Shown here: positions 8,090-17,045 of the stretch, piece after piece
Layout: the number at the start of each line of letters is the position of its first letter
Numbering within the stretch: position 1 is the first letter of the stretch
NCBI GenBank assembly: GCA_003427395.1
Contig: BFEA01000179.1
Coordinates: 1,511,295 to 1,533,403, forward strand
Length of the DNA stretch: 22,109 nucleotides
Origin: Chara braunii
Lineage: Eukaryota; Streptophyta; Charophyceae; Charales; Characeae
Direction: 5' to 3'
Notes under the pieces: generated by a model
Told to the model about the DNA's origin: nothing
The model's database searches: none
The model's input: only the letters and a program-made list of their open reading frames with translations
Made by a program: the position numbers and the translations under genes

Positions 8090-9217
8090 TCAAGAGCCTT
8101 TACCTTTCCTAGCTCTTTCATAGGCACGGATTACATCGGGAGCAGTCTCTAGAAGCTCGGTTCGGGTAAACCTGCGGTCTTCTTCCGGTTCTTGATAAGA
8201 AAATCTATCTTTGTACTGTTTCTGTGGACAACCTCTACCTCCTGTTTTGAATACATCCTCACCTACTATGTGATCAATGTCGTACCTTCCGTCCATATCC
8301 GAAGGGATCATGGACCTCCTCGATGGGAACCGTTGATTCGTAGTACAAGGCAACAACTTTGACACATGAAAGACTGGGTAGGTGTGGAGGTGTGTTGGAA
8401 TCTCTATCGTATAGGACGGTCCATCCTCTCTGCCCTTGACTTCTAGGACTGGCCACGGTCGTCTATAAGCAGGTAACAGTTTCTGTGAGATGTTCTCCTC
8501 AGGAGCAAACTCTTTAGACTTGACCCAGACTAGGTCGCCTACCTGGAACTGTGATGGGCAATGGTGTTTGTTGGCTTGTTCTATCATCTTATGCAGGGCC
8601 TTCCAGAGGTTCTCTAACACGGTAGCAATCTCTTTCTTGTGCTGTAGTGCAAACTCCCTAGTACCGGGTGGTAACCTCTGGATTTGATCCCAGTTCAGTC
8701 CCTCAAATGGCCTACGCGGTCTAAAGGACTTATGCAGTTCGTTGGGAGTGCGACAGGTTGCTAAATGCACACTGTTGTTATATGCACTGGCTACCTTTGG
8801 AAGCATTTCATCCCAGTTGACTTGATCGGGTCTAATGTACATTCTAAGAACTTGTTGCAGGATCTTGTTCATCTGTTCGGTCTGACCGTTAGTCTCTGGA
8901 TGGCAGCCAGACGACATCAACGACTTAGAGTCGTAGAGTCTCATCAGTTCCTGCCAGTTCTGACTAGAGAATCTGGTGTCTCAGTCACTAACTATAGACA
9001 ACGGTAGACCATGCTCACTGACCCAATGATCAAAGAACTTCTCTATTACTAAATTTGTGCGTGCCACTGAAGGCAAGGGAACAAAAATTGCATACTTACT
9101 AAACCTATCAACTATAACCATGACTTGGCTCTTGCCATGCCTCCTCTTGACCCTAGGGAAAAAAACTGCATCCTTACTAAACCTATCAACAATAACCATG
9201 CCTACTCGTGACCCCAA
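8090..9217 (-). pseudogene. pol: Element B integrase core, C-terminus and chromodomain-like tail
   Basis: The frame runs from 9217 to the stop at 8090 with one interruption, TGA at 8981-8983. It lies immediately after IVSD, where the family has Arg (CGA to TGA would be a CpG transition; inferred). The catalytic second Asp (IVSD) and Glu (TNGQTEQMN) are present. Downstream are the integrase C-terminal block (QVGDLVWV, LPAYRRPWPVLE, TYPVFHVSKLLP) and a chromodomain-like tail (YDIDHIVGEDVF ... EEDRRFTRTELLETAPDVIRAYE). The upstream end runs into the tandem repeat at 9078-9297. Confidence 0.92.
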
Positions 9218-9297
9218 GGAACAAAAACTGCATACTTAGTAAACCTATCAACTATAACCATGACTTCGCTCTTGCCATCGCTCCTCTTGACCAGCAT
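9078..9297 (-). repeat. Tandem triplication inside the integrase core of element B
   Basis: A segment encoding about VMVIVDRFSKYAIFVP is present three times. The shared word around GCAT-CTTA-TAAACCTATCAA begins at 9090, 9168 and 9230, so the spacings are 78 bp (26 codons, in frame) and 62 bp (16 bp shorter, out of frame). The middle copy lacks part of the unit. Ordinary gypsy integrases have this segment once. Confidence 0.93.
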
Positions 9298-10171
9298 CGA
9301 TGAAATCTATGGACACTGACTCTCCGGGCCCAGAGGGAATAGGCAAGGGTCTGAAAAGACCTAGCGGGCCTCGCGTAGTAGTTTTATTCCTTTGGCACAC
9401 TTTACAACTGCGTACATACTATATGCAGTCAGCTTTCATGCCAGGCCATGTATATGCACGAACGAGGTTGGCTAATGTCTTTTGCCAACCAAAGTGTCCC
9501 TCTGTGTCGTGGCATTCCCCAAAGATCAGGCTACGGATCTCCTCACTGTTGGGAGCGCACAATCGGTCGACTACATTAGTCTTCTCAAATAACAACCCAT
9601 TTGTAGTACGGTAATATGGTTCAGACTTTGGGGACTTCTTAACTCTCTTGAGGAGGTCGCTATAGATAGGGTCCTGCGCATACGCCTCTTTGACTCTTTG
9701 TTGCAAGTCCCTTCCTATATCCAGATAGTGTACTATCGCACCAAAGTAATCAACTTTCCTACTTAGAGCGTCTGCAACTACATTGTCCTCTCCTTTGACA
9801 GGCTTGAGCTCAAAGTCAAACTGATCTATCTCTGCGGCCCACCTAGTAAGCTTAGGCGTCATCTTGGCCTGCGTCTTCAGCCACCTCAATGTCTTGTGGT
9901 CTGAGTAGACTTTGAAGTCCCTCCCAAGCAAGTAGTGCTTCCAATGGTCTAACGCTTGCCTGAGAGCGTAGAGTTCCCTTTCGTAGGTAGATGTCACTAC
10001 CTTTTGTGAAGGCATCCTAGCAGACATGAACTCTACGGGTCTATACCCATTATCATCATCTTGTTGTAGAACAACACCTAGACCATACTGATTGGCATCA
10101 GTGGTGACAACAAAGGGCAATGATGGATCGGCTACCTTAAGGATTGGGTGCTCTACCAAGGCCCGCTTCAA
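9298..10171 (-). pseudogene. pol: Element B RNase H and integrase zinc finger
   Basis: From 10171 down to TAG at 9419-9421 the frame is open. RNase H acidic residues are visible in TTDANQYG, YERELYAL, YSDHKTL and VVADALSRK. The linker and the first half of the integrase zinc finger follow (ECHDTEGHFG). After the TAG, CKVCQRNK supplies the two Cys of HHCC, followed by PLPIPSGPGESVSIDF, where the first integrase catalytic Asp is present. A frameshift follows near 9290, before the triplicated segment. The start of this piece directly follows a small deletion in the RT-RNase H connection. Confidence 0.9.
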
Positions 10172-10836
10172 CTTCTTCAGGGCCGATGTACAGCAATAGC
10201 AGAGAAGTTCCTCACGAATTTCCTATAGTAATTTGCCAACCCTAGGAACGACCGCAACTCTGTCAACGTGTGGGGAGTTGTCCTCAGGGTTTATGCCATC
10301 TCCATCTAAAACGTGGCCCAAGTACAAAACTTACATCTTGGCCCACTCGCACTTCTTCGCGTTGATCTTGAAGTTAGCTTCTCTCAACTTCTCCAACGCC
10401 TGCCTCAGATGAGCGTCGTACTCCCGGAGCGTCTTGCTAAACACTAAAATATCATCTAGATACACAATCACAAATCTATCTACAAATCGTTCATGCAGCG
10501 CTGAAATGTGGCCGGTGCATTGGTTAGTCCAAAGGGCATCACTATAAACTCGTGGTGCCCATATCTAGTCGTAAACACGGTTTTGTACTGATCATCAGGA
10601 TGAACCTCTATCTGATGATAGTCTGACTTCAAGTATATCTTGGAGAAATATTTGCAACCCTGCACCCGATCCAACAGATCATCTATCTGAGGTAGTGGTT
10701 CTGCATTCTTCATTGTGACGGCGTTAAGACCCCTATAGTCAATGCACATTTTTAACTCTCCCTCCTTTGCGATGAACGGGACAGGTGCTCCAAACGGAGA
10801 CGAACTGAGCCTAATCCAACCCTTTTTTAGGAGCTC
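10172..10836 (-). pseudogene. pol: Element B reverse transcriptase, inactivated
   Basis: Blocks seen on the minus strand are RLSSSPFGAPVPF, MCIDYRGLN, LPQIDDLLDRVQG, motif A as FSKIYLKSDYHQIE, VMPFGLTNAPATFQ, YLDD (10451-10462) and NFKINAKK. Motif A has Tyr in place of the first catalytic Asp (codon at 10635-10633), and the following Gly is Asp. A frameshift near 10480 follows MNDL, a TAA occurs near 10335, and about 20 residues of the RT-RNase H connection are missing between NFSAIA and [11 protein letters not shown] (about 10180-10200). It could not polymerise DNA. Confidence 0.93.
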
Positions 10837-11471
10837 GTCTAAATGCTTGCACAGCTCCTCTAACTCCAGGCTCTATCTCAATGCGATGTTGGATTGGTCG
10901 CGACACTACTCTTGTAGGCGGCTCAGACAAATCTGCATACGCTTCCAGCAGCTTGGCAATGCGAGGGTCGATTGGTTCCTCCTCGTTAGGCTTAGTAGCT
11001 GGCCTAACATAGACTACACAGACATGTTCTTCTAGTTGCTCCTTCTTCACTAACCTTGTGAATGCAGGAGCGCGGAGGCAGCAATGTGCTAAGGGGTTGT
11101 CTACCTCTGATACATGAAACAAGCGAGCAATCTTAACTTCACCTGATGGACTAGGGAGCCTACACTCGTGCTCTCTCAAATGGAGTGTGCCCCCCCCAGT
11201 CCATTCCTGGGACCATATCAAATGGGAGATTATACTCTACGAGGAGATTCATGGAATGGAGAACTCTCTCTACCTTCCCATCTTTCTCTTGGCGGAAACA
11301 TGCCTGCACTCCTTCGACATAATCCTCGATTCACGTGGTGCGATTGTCTGCGAGGATACTGACTATAGGTTCTTCTAATTTTTGGACTTTCAAATTTGAC
11401 TTCAACTTCCGCAGCGCTTTACGGCTAATGTAGCTTTGGGTGGCCCCACTGTCCGTAAGGGCCCCTACTCT
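10811..11471 (-). pseudogene. pol: Element B protease and RT-proximal spacer
   Basis: Near 11440 the minus strand encodes ALTDSGATQSYIS, the aspartic-protease active site with Asp-Ser-Gly. A TGA near 11340 interrupts the domain. From 11221 to 10811 a further open stretch contains HVCVVYVRPATK and PIQHRIEIEPG, the usual spacer before RT, and ends in KKGLD followed by a stop. RT continues in another frame (KGWIRLSSS), so a frameshift lies at about 10825. Confidence 0.85.
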
Positions 11472-11670
11472 GCCTCTAAAAACCTCTACATCTACTAACA
11501 CTAGTCATCCTTTCTCATCTTGGCATCCTCTCCTTCAACTCTTCTGCCAGACCTGTGAGGGAAGTGCCTACAAAAACTCTAACGCAAGCAGTCTCTGGCC
11601 AGCAACCTTTGCCATAGACACATGTGGTTTGGGAGTTTCTCTATGATGCGCGCACTCTTCTCCACATGGG
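11472..11670 (-). pseudogene. Element B gag-pol junction, degenerate
   Basis: About 200 bp between the end of the readable gag and the protease active site contain stops in all minus frames. It presumably encoded the end of nucleocapsid and the start of protease. No separate gene is supported. Confidence 0.55.
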
Positions 11671-12363
11671 CTAGGGGTAAGGGAAGATGCGACCCCTACC
11701 GGCGGCTGCCTTTTGCTGCCTCTGCAGCAGCTCGACGAGCATCTCTGTATATGGGCCAGTATTTAATAATATGCCCGGATCACCGCAGTAGATGTGCTGA
11801 TCCGCGTCTATTCGCCTCTGCCACACGGTCTGATCTAAGCCCAGCGTTTCCCAGGGTCTGCTTTGCGGCAGGCCAGAGTGCCATTCACCCCTCTTGGGAG
11901 ATGATCGAAAAGTACGAGGAGGGATTCGCGGGGCACCTTGACCCCTACCTCCCTCTTGGCGGTTTCCTCTGCCGCCAACCCCCTGATCGCCCTGACCTCG
12001 ACCACCAAAGGCCCGGTCTCCTTGGCCTCCGCCTCCCCCTCTTCCTTGCGGCCTCCCTCCAGTTGCGACAACAACGTAAGTCCTCCCCTGACTATTGCCA
12101 TTGTCCTCCTCTTCTAGGCCCCACTCTATTTGACTGTAGGGGACCTCTGCCATACCACCTTCATCTAGCGTAAAAATCAAATGATCCTTGGCCTTAACTT
12201 GGTCAAAGATGGTATGGCCTTTCCACTTCTGCCCCTTGTCCAAATCTTTGTGCCAGAAAGTTGATGCTGGCATGGACTGACCTTCATAATTCACCACCTC
12301 CCTACTCAATGTATCGTAGGTCATGGTGAGCTGTGTACTCATTTCGAAGAAGTGCCCGTGCAA
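11671..12363 (-). pseudogene. gag: Element B gag, C-terminal half with Gly/Arg-rich region and damaged zinc knuckle
   Basis: The start reads HGHFFEMSTQLTMTYDTLS, the end of the capsid domain. A Gly/Arg/Gln-rich stretch follows (RGGGGGQGDRAFGGRGQG), suited to nucleic-acid binding. The presumed zinc knuckle is at 11796-11756, QHIYCGDPGILLNTGPY. Spacing suggests a CX2CX4HX4C finger in which only the second Cys remains and the other three ligands are His, Ile and Gly (inference). The preceding part of gag is in another frame, with the shift at about 12360. Confidence 0.8.
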
Positions 12364-12842
12364 AGCTCAGGCGTGGCATGATAGAGCAACTGGACTAACT
12401 GGGTCTCTATCACCCCATGTCCAGGGACGGCAACCAACTCGTCCATAACTCCCTTGAGTGCCCTGACACTCTTCCACTGGCGAGAGTGGATGGTTTGCAG
12501 CTTATTAGAGGCCCTAAGCCCCCGAGTGGCGTCTGCAAAGCGCTCACGAAGCAACTTAAAAAATTCGTTGAGGGGGGTGATGATGGAATAGGCTACGATG
12601 TCATTTTCGCACTTAGCGGCGCAGGCGAGTGATCTAGCGAAGCTTGCTGCTTCATCCTTGAGGGTATGGAAGGCGATAAGAACTTGATCCTCAGGCAAGA
12701 TCTTCTGGAGGTGAATATATGAATTAATGTTCGCCTCCCAGTTGCCGAAGTTTTCCCCTTTCTTCCCACTATAGAAGGCAGGGAACTTCACCTCGACTGG
12801 CTCTCTATGCGGACGAGCTTCTTCTTCCTTTGGGGCTGACAA
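12339..12842 (-). pseudogene. gag: Element B gag, capsid domain
   Basis: The piece begins SAPKEEEARPHREPVEVKFP and continues with FYSGKKGENFGNWEANINSY, ILPEDQVLIAFHTLKDEAASFARSL and FFKLLRERFADATR. This is the pattern of a retrotransposon gag capsid domain (Trp, spaced hydrophobics, then L-RERF). It ends after LLYHATPEL in a frameshift and a stop. The ATG at 12842 is internal: gag-like sequence continues upstream. Confidence 0.85.
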
Positions 12843-13647
12843 TTTGGCGCCCTCTATTGAGCCTGTGCAGAATTGCTTCGTATTCTCTATCCTCGCCTTT
12901 ATCTATGCGCCCACATGCATCATCATCTCCCGTGCAAACTCTCTAAAGCCCATGCGTATGGACTGTAAGGCTATATCCTGGCCCCCACGAACTGATATTA
13001 GTCCTGCTGGGCCTTCACCAACTAGCCATGATTTCCATTTCTCCCTGAAAGTCCGCCTGGCTTTCCATCTGCTTTTTTTGCTCCTCCACCACCCTCAACT
13101 CCATCTCCATTTTGTCTGTCGCCTCCAGCCGTTGCCTCTTCTCTCTTGTGAGGCACAACTTTCACTCCAACTTCTTTTCTTCGTCCATTGCCTGGCGGCG
13201 TAGGGGGTTTTCTTCTGCCTCCATCTCCCTTATCACCGCCTCATATTCTGCCCTAGGAACATACAACATCGCTTCTTCCTCTTCTCGCAGGGACAGATTG
13301 GGGACCCACTCTAAAACCTTGTTCTCCATCCACTGATCTTCCTTCTTTGTGGCGCTCGACTCCCCTCTTTCTCTTCTAACATTTCTTTCCAAGGGAACTT
13401 CTTCCTCTACTTCTTCTTCTTCTTCCACTGCCTTTAGCTTTTCTTCTTCTTCTTTCTTCAGCCTGCAATAACCCATGAGATATGCCTCGTGGAAAATCTG
13501 AGGGCCGACCTGGTCACCCTCAGCCAGGCCAAAAACGAGGTAAGGGGCCCCACACAAGGATTCAGGGCCTGGGCGTGCTACAGTTGACTTTTTGTCAACT
13601 GTCGCGGACCCAACAGTCAAAGTCCAACGGTACCCAGTCCAGGCCAC
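12843..13647 (-). pseudogene. gag: Element B gag, N-terminal charged coiled-coil part
   Basis: From 13647 to 13162 an open frame encodes YLVFGLAEGDQVGPQIFHEAY followed by long runs of Glu, Lys and Arg (KKEEEEKLKAVEEEEEVEEE and onward), consistent with a coiled coil. It closes after RRQAMDEEKKLE. From 13162 to 12843 the charged sequence continues in other frames with stops and then meets the capsid piece. The true start is uncertain: MAWTGYRW at 13647 may be leader. The link to gag is inferred from order and composition. Confidence 0.65.
13581..13601. other. Perfect hairpin CAGTTGAC-TTTTT-GTCAACTG
   Basis: Two exact 8-base arms flank a 5-base T loop. The arms contain TTGAC, the core of plant W-boxes, facing each other. 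It lies near the upstream end of B's gag and may be a structured leader element or chance. Confidence 0.6.
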
Positions 13648-14219
13648 GGGTCAAGCACACACACTTGTTTGAATGCAGGCCCCCAGACAGCATCAAGTCC
13701 AAGGGGGAACTCTGCAACTATACAATCCAGGCCTTCGACAGTGACTCAATCTGGACGACTGAGGGGTGGAGACACGAGGTGTGATGCACGTGCAGGACAC
13801 ACGTGCGGAGATGGTGTGCGAGAGGAAGAGAGAGATGAGATGGACACACGAGAAGCAGCAGCTGAGTGAAAGTCCAGTCCGGCTCCACGAAAGAACGAAC
13901 AACTGAATGACTGAACCCTCCGCCCTGGGCCTAGGCCGAAGTGATATACCGGCCTAGGTCCAGGTACGGAACAACCTGGTACCGGACCAAGGTCAGGCCG
14001 ACGGCCTGAAACTGGTCCGGCCTCACTGTCGGGCCGTAGGGGTACCGCTCCACGATCCTCGGATCTGTGAATGGATCAAGCGATACATCAAACATGCTAT
14101 CCGCTGAAATAGCGGAAACCCAAAAGGAACGGCAAAAGAAACAATCCTAGATGCGGAGCAGGCTCCATGCAGGAAAAGGGATGCAATGCAGACTAAGCCT
14201 CAAGCCCAATCTATACAAC

Positions 14220-14326
14220 AATGTCTGGTCTGTGTCGACCCAAAAAGTTGAAAAATGTCTGACCTGTGTCGGCCAAGTAAGAGAAAAATATCTGACCTGT
14301 GTCGGCCAAGAAAGAGAAAAATGTCT
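14220..14326. repeat. 33-bp tandem repeat, about 3 copies
   Basis: The word TCTGACCTGTGTCGGCCAA recurs at 14224 (diverged), 14258 and 14291, and a partial copy starts at 14324, at 33-34-bp spacing. Repeat joins contain AGAGAAAAAT. The period is a multiple of three, so the antisense frame shows an 11-residue repeat, but I do not consider it coding. Confidence 0.85.
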
Positions 14327-14707
14327 CATGAACCAAATAGGCCGAATATAAATCAACCTCAGGGCCCTAAAGGCCAAAGAATAACTAAACCAATGTCCTA
14401 AGTCGAAAACCAATGTGGCACAGTCTCACGTGCCCTGTACACAATGCACAATACCTGAGCAAAGGAGAAAGGAACTCAGTCGCATGGGAGAGGTAGGAAT
14501 GGGTGGGAAGGCGGCAGGTACAGCTCTCAGAGTAAACTCCAAGGGGGCACCCACACAACCAGGTAAGGGTCCTCAGGCTCAGAGGGTGAGTAACAGCACG
14601 ACACCGGGCTCATTGGGAACCATCAAACGGGTACCGCCAGCTGAAAGGGAGGAAGGGCACTCACACAAGGGAGCACACATAAGGTGAGCCTGGAAGGAAA
14701 GAGAGGG

Positions 14708-14721
14708 CTATGCCGGCATAG
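14708..14721. other. 14-bp perfect palindrome CTATGCCGGCATAG
   Basis: Exact self-complementary sequence with no spacer inside purine-rich DNA. It could be a dimeric protein site or chance. Confidence 0.5.
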
Positions 14722-15063
14722 ACATGTGGCCAGAAGCCGCGAGCAAGAAAAACATACACTCCAGAGGAGGGCGCGCAGCATAAGGTAAGGCAGAAGGGCA
14801 GCAAGCGGCCACACCCACATAGACAGGGAAAATAGGGGTCACCATGCGACTGGAGGGAGGGGGTAAGCTTGAGAGTGGTGGATAGGTGGGAACGATGGGA
14901 ACTCCGTAGCCGAAAAAGTGAAGTAGTCCAACTGATGAGTCTCGAGACTGAAGTCGAACCGAAGTAGCCTGGATGAAGTAAGAGTACTGCAAAAACCGAG
15001 TAGAAGTCCGAAACAATGCGACAGGTACTCTGGTACTGAGGAGAAGCACTGAGGTCGAAAGTC

Positions 15064-15103
15064 GAATGTAGAGGCGGAATGTAGAAGCCGGATGTAGAAG
15101 CTG
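15064..15103. repeat. Small 13-14-bp tandem repeat
   Basis: GAATGTAGAGGCG, GAATGTAGAAGCCG and GATGTAGAAGCTG follow each other directly. This is short local duplication 3' of element C. Confidence 0.7.
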
Positions 15104-15169
15104 AAACCGGGGGCTGCTGCATAAGTGTCCAGGAATGGTAAAAGATAGAGAGCGTATTGGGGATATAGA

Positions 15170-15626
15170 TCAGTCACGAAAACGAGAAGGAAGTCCATGG
15201 GTACGCTGAGGGCGAGAGGAATGAACTGCAACAACAGGAGGAACCGCATCCACAGGGGAAGGATGACCTGAGGCGGGTACCGGTGGAGCAGGAGGACCCA
15301 TTGATGGAGGGGGGGGAATGTTAGTGGTTGCAGAGGTAGAAGGGTCGGTAGTAGAAGGGCGAGGAGTAGGAGGGGAGGATGAAGAAGGGAAAGGATGAGC
15401 ACGATCGTAAGCACGCACGAAAGTCATAGCATGCTTCAGGTGCTCAAGAGGCTCCCAAGTAGACTCCTCGTCAGGATAACCCTGCCATCGAACGAGATAC
15501 TCGAGGCGGGGACGGTCACCATCAGTCATACGCCGGGACGCAATATCAGAGACGACAAACTCCTCGTGACCCTCAATGATGATGGGAGAGGGGCGAGGGT
15601 AAGGTCGACCGTGGAACTCGGGGGGG
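15170..15626 (-). pseudogene. pol: Element C chromodomain tail
   Basis: The frame contains IIIEGHEEFVVSDIASRR followed by RLEYLVRWQGYPDEESTWEP and LKHAMTFVRAYDR, a classical chromodomain with the aromatic residues Tyr, Trp and Trp that usually bind methylated histone H3 tails. A Pro/Ser-rich end follows to the stop at 15170. It is separated from integrase by a frameshift at a run of seven C on the minus strand (plus 15620-15626). Confidence 0.93.
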
Positions 15627-16240
15627 AAACCGTCTGAAGGGGCGCAAAAGAGATACATGGAACACATCATGTAAGTTAGCGCGGTATATGGAATCGGGGA
15701 GCTTCAATTTGAAGCTCACCAAACAGTCATGGTTGGGTCCGGCAGGTGCAAGAATGGTGCATGGTCCAATATATCGACGTCTGAATTTCCGAAGCGTGTC
15801 AGCTTCGGGCTGGAAGTGACGTGCATTGACAAGAACCTCGTCGCCAACTCTGAAGGGATGGTCGATGCGAGAGCGGTTAGCGCGAGTGGCCATGCGAGTC
15901 TGGGAGTGAGCAATGCCCTCGCGAGCCTTGCTAAGAAGTGCATCCATCTCCTTTACCCAGTCATCGAGGGCAGGGCATTTGGTGTCGGGATGGATCTGAG
16001 ATGGACGGAGAAGGTCAGATGGGACACGAGGATGGTATCCCAAGTCACAGTAGTAGGGAGACATGCCAGTGGCAGGTGAAATAACATGGTTATAAGCAAT
16101 CTCTGCGTGGGCAAGGTGGAGATCCCAATCTGAGTCATTCGCAACAAACTTCTTGAGGATACTCCCAAGAGTTTTGTTGGTGACCTCGGTCTGTCCATCT
16201 GACTGGGGATGATAGGAGGAGGAGAGACTCGGAGCCATAA
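15627..16240 (-). pseudogene. pol: Element C integrase core end and C-terminal domain
   Basis: Starting near SSSYHPQSDGQTEVTNK, which holds the catalytic Glu, the frame continues through DWDLHLAHAEIAYN, RVGDEVLVNARHF, KFRRRYIGPCTILAP and NLHDVFHVSLLRPF, the normal C-terminal integrase order. A frameshift near 16230 separates it from the first part of the core. Upstream in this frame the translation (MLTFSLASMLV) is a shadow. Confidence 0.92.
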
Positions 16241-17045
16241 TTCTCATGGAGTCCACGCCAGAAATGAGAAGTAAAGCGGGGATCGCGATCAGAGACGATG
16301 CTAGTGGGAAGACCATGATGAATGGCAATATGGTTAAAGTATAGGGAGGCGATGTCTTTGGCTGAACTAGCATACTTGCAAGGGAGAAAGTGAGCATGCT
16401 TAGTCAACCGGCAGACAACGACGAAGATGGCGTCGTGGCCTCGTGGGGTAGGGGGACGAAGAGGGCCGATGAAGTCCATGGAGACAGAGCTCCAATAGTA
16501 GTTGGTCAACCCAAGGAAACTACGCAGCGCAGGAAGAGAGGTAGGAGTGGGCCAGTCGACAATGGCCTGAATCTTCGAGTCGTCCATGTGGAGTCCGTGC
16601 TTGGAGACCTGATGCCTGAGGAAATCGACTTTGGGTTGAGCGAAGCTGCATTTGGAAAGCTTCGCATAGAACCCGTGGTCGCGTAGTCACTGCAGGACAG
16701 TGCGAAGGTGGGTCAGGTGATCCTCTAGGGTACGACTGTAGATCAGGATGTCGTCAATGTAGACTAGAACATAGTCCTCAAGAAGGTCTTGGAACATCGT
16801 GTTCATAGCCGTCTGGAAAGTGGCGGGGGCATAACGGAGACCGAAAGGCATGACGGTAAACTCGTAGTGCCCGAAACGAGAACGAAAAGCGGTCTTGGGC
16901 TGGTCCTCCTCGGCTACGCGGATCTGGTGATATCCGCTACGAAGATCGATCTTCGTGAAGAAATGGTGGTCGGAGAGGCGGTCAAACAGGTCATCCGCGC
17001 GAGGTATGGGATAGCTATTTTTAACCGTGTAGTGGTTCAGACCGC
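16135..17045 (-). pseudogene. pol: Element C RT fused in frame to integrase core
   Basis: RT words are NHYTVKNSYPIPRADDLFD, FTKIDLRSGYHQIRV, VMPFGLRYAPATFQ and YIDDILIYSR; motif A and YIDD are intact. A TGA lies at 16689-16687. RT ends with ALRSFLGLTNYY and is followed at once by WSSVSMDFIGPLRPP, the integrase core with its first catalytic Asp, then SIVSDRDPRF with the second. The junction is at about 16495/16496. RNase H and the HHCC zinc finger, normally about 350-400 residues, are missing. The frame then shifts near 16230. Such a fusion would probably not support replication. Confidence 0.94.

Larger units (their letters stand above)
8090..13647 (-). mobile_element. Element B: Ty3/gypsy retrotransposon remnant, coding core
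   Basis: Read on the minus strand from high to low coordinates, the order is gag, protease, RT, RNase H, integrase, chromodomain-like tail, all heavily mutated. Integrase C-terminus and tail resemble element A (EDRRFTRTELLETAP beside A's EDR-FTRKELLKTAK). No repeated LTR pair or PBS could be recognised on either side, so the limits given are those of the coding remnant. The nearest known neighbour is A's right LTR, which may have disrupted B's 3' end. Confidence 0.92.
13648..15169. other. Gene-free stretch between elements B and C
   Basis: No protein homology was found. From 13900 to 14060 the sequence is rich in GGCC and CCTAGG-type words, as is A's U3 at 6840-7000, so it may be B's LTR or leader. 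From 14400 to 15170 it is purine-rich on the plus strand with many AGGTAAGG and AGGTGAG words; this could be the 3' end of element C. I could not find a copy of these sequences beyond B or C, so LTR limits are not assigned. Open frames here (for example 14839-15414 on the minus strand) are Pro/Leu/Ser-rich by composition. Confidence 0.5.

Noticed and set aside
9060-9300. CRISPR-like array (repeated words with spacing)
   Set aside because: The repeats are coding integrase sequence with uneven spacing and no unique spacers; the genome is eukaryotic.
14839-15414. Long minus-strand open frame rich in Leu and Pro with apparent membrane segments (env-like candidate)
   Set aside because: The plus strand is purine-rich, so the frame is biased to Leu/Pro/Ser; no env features and no start context; its upper part overlaps the chromodomain tail in another frame.
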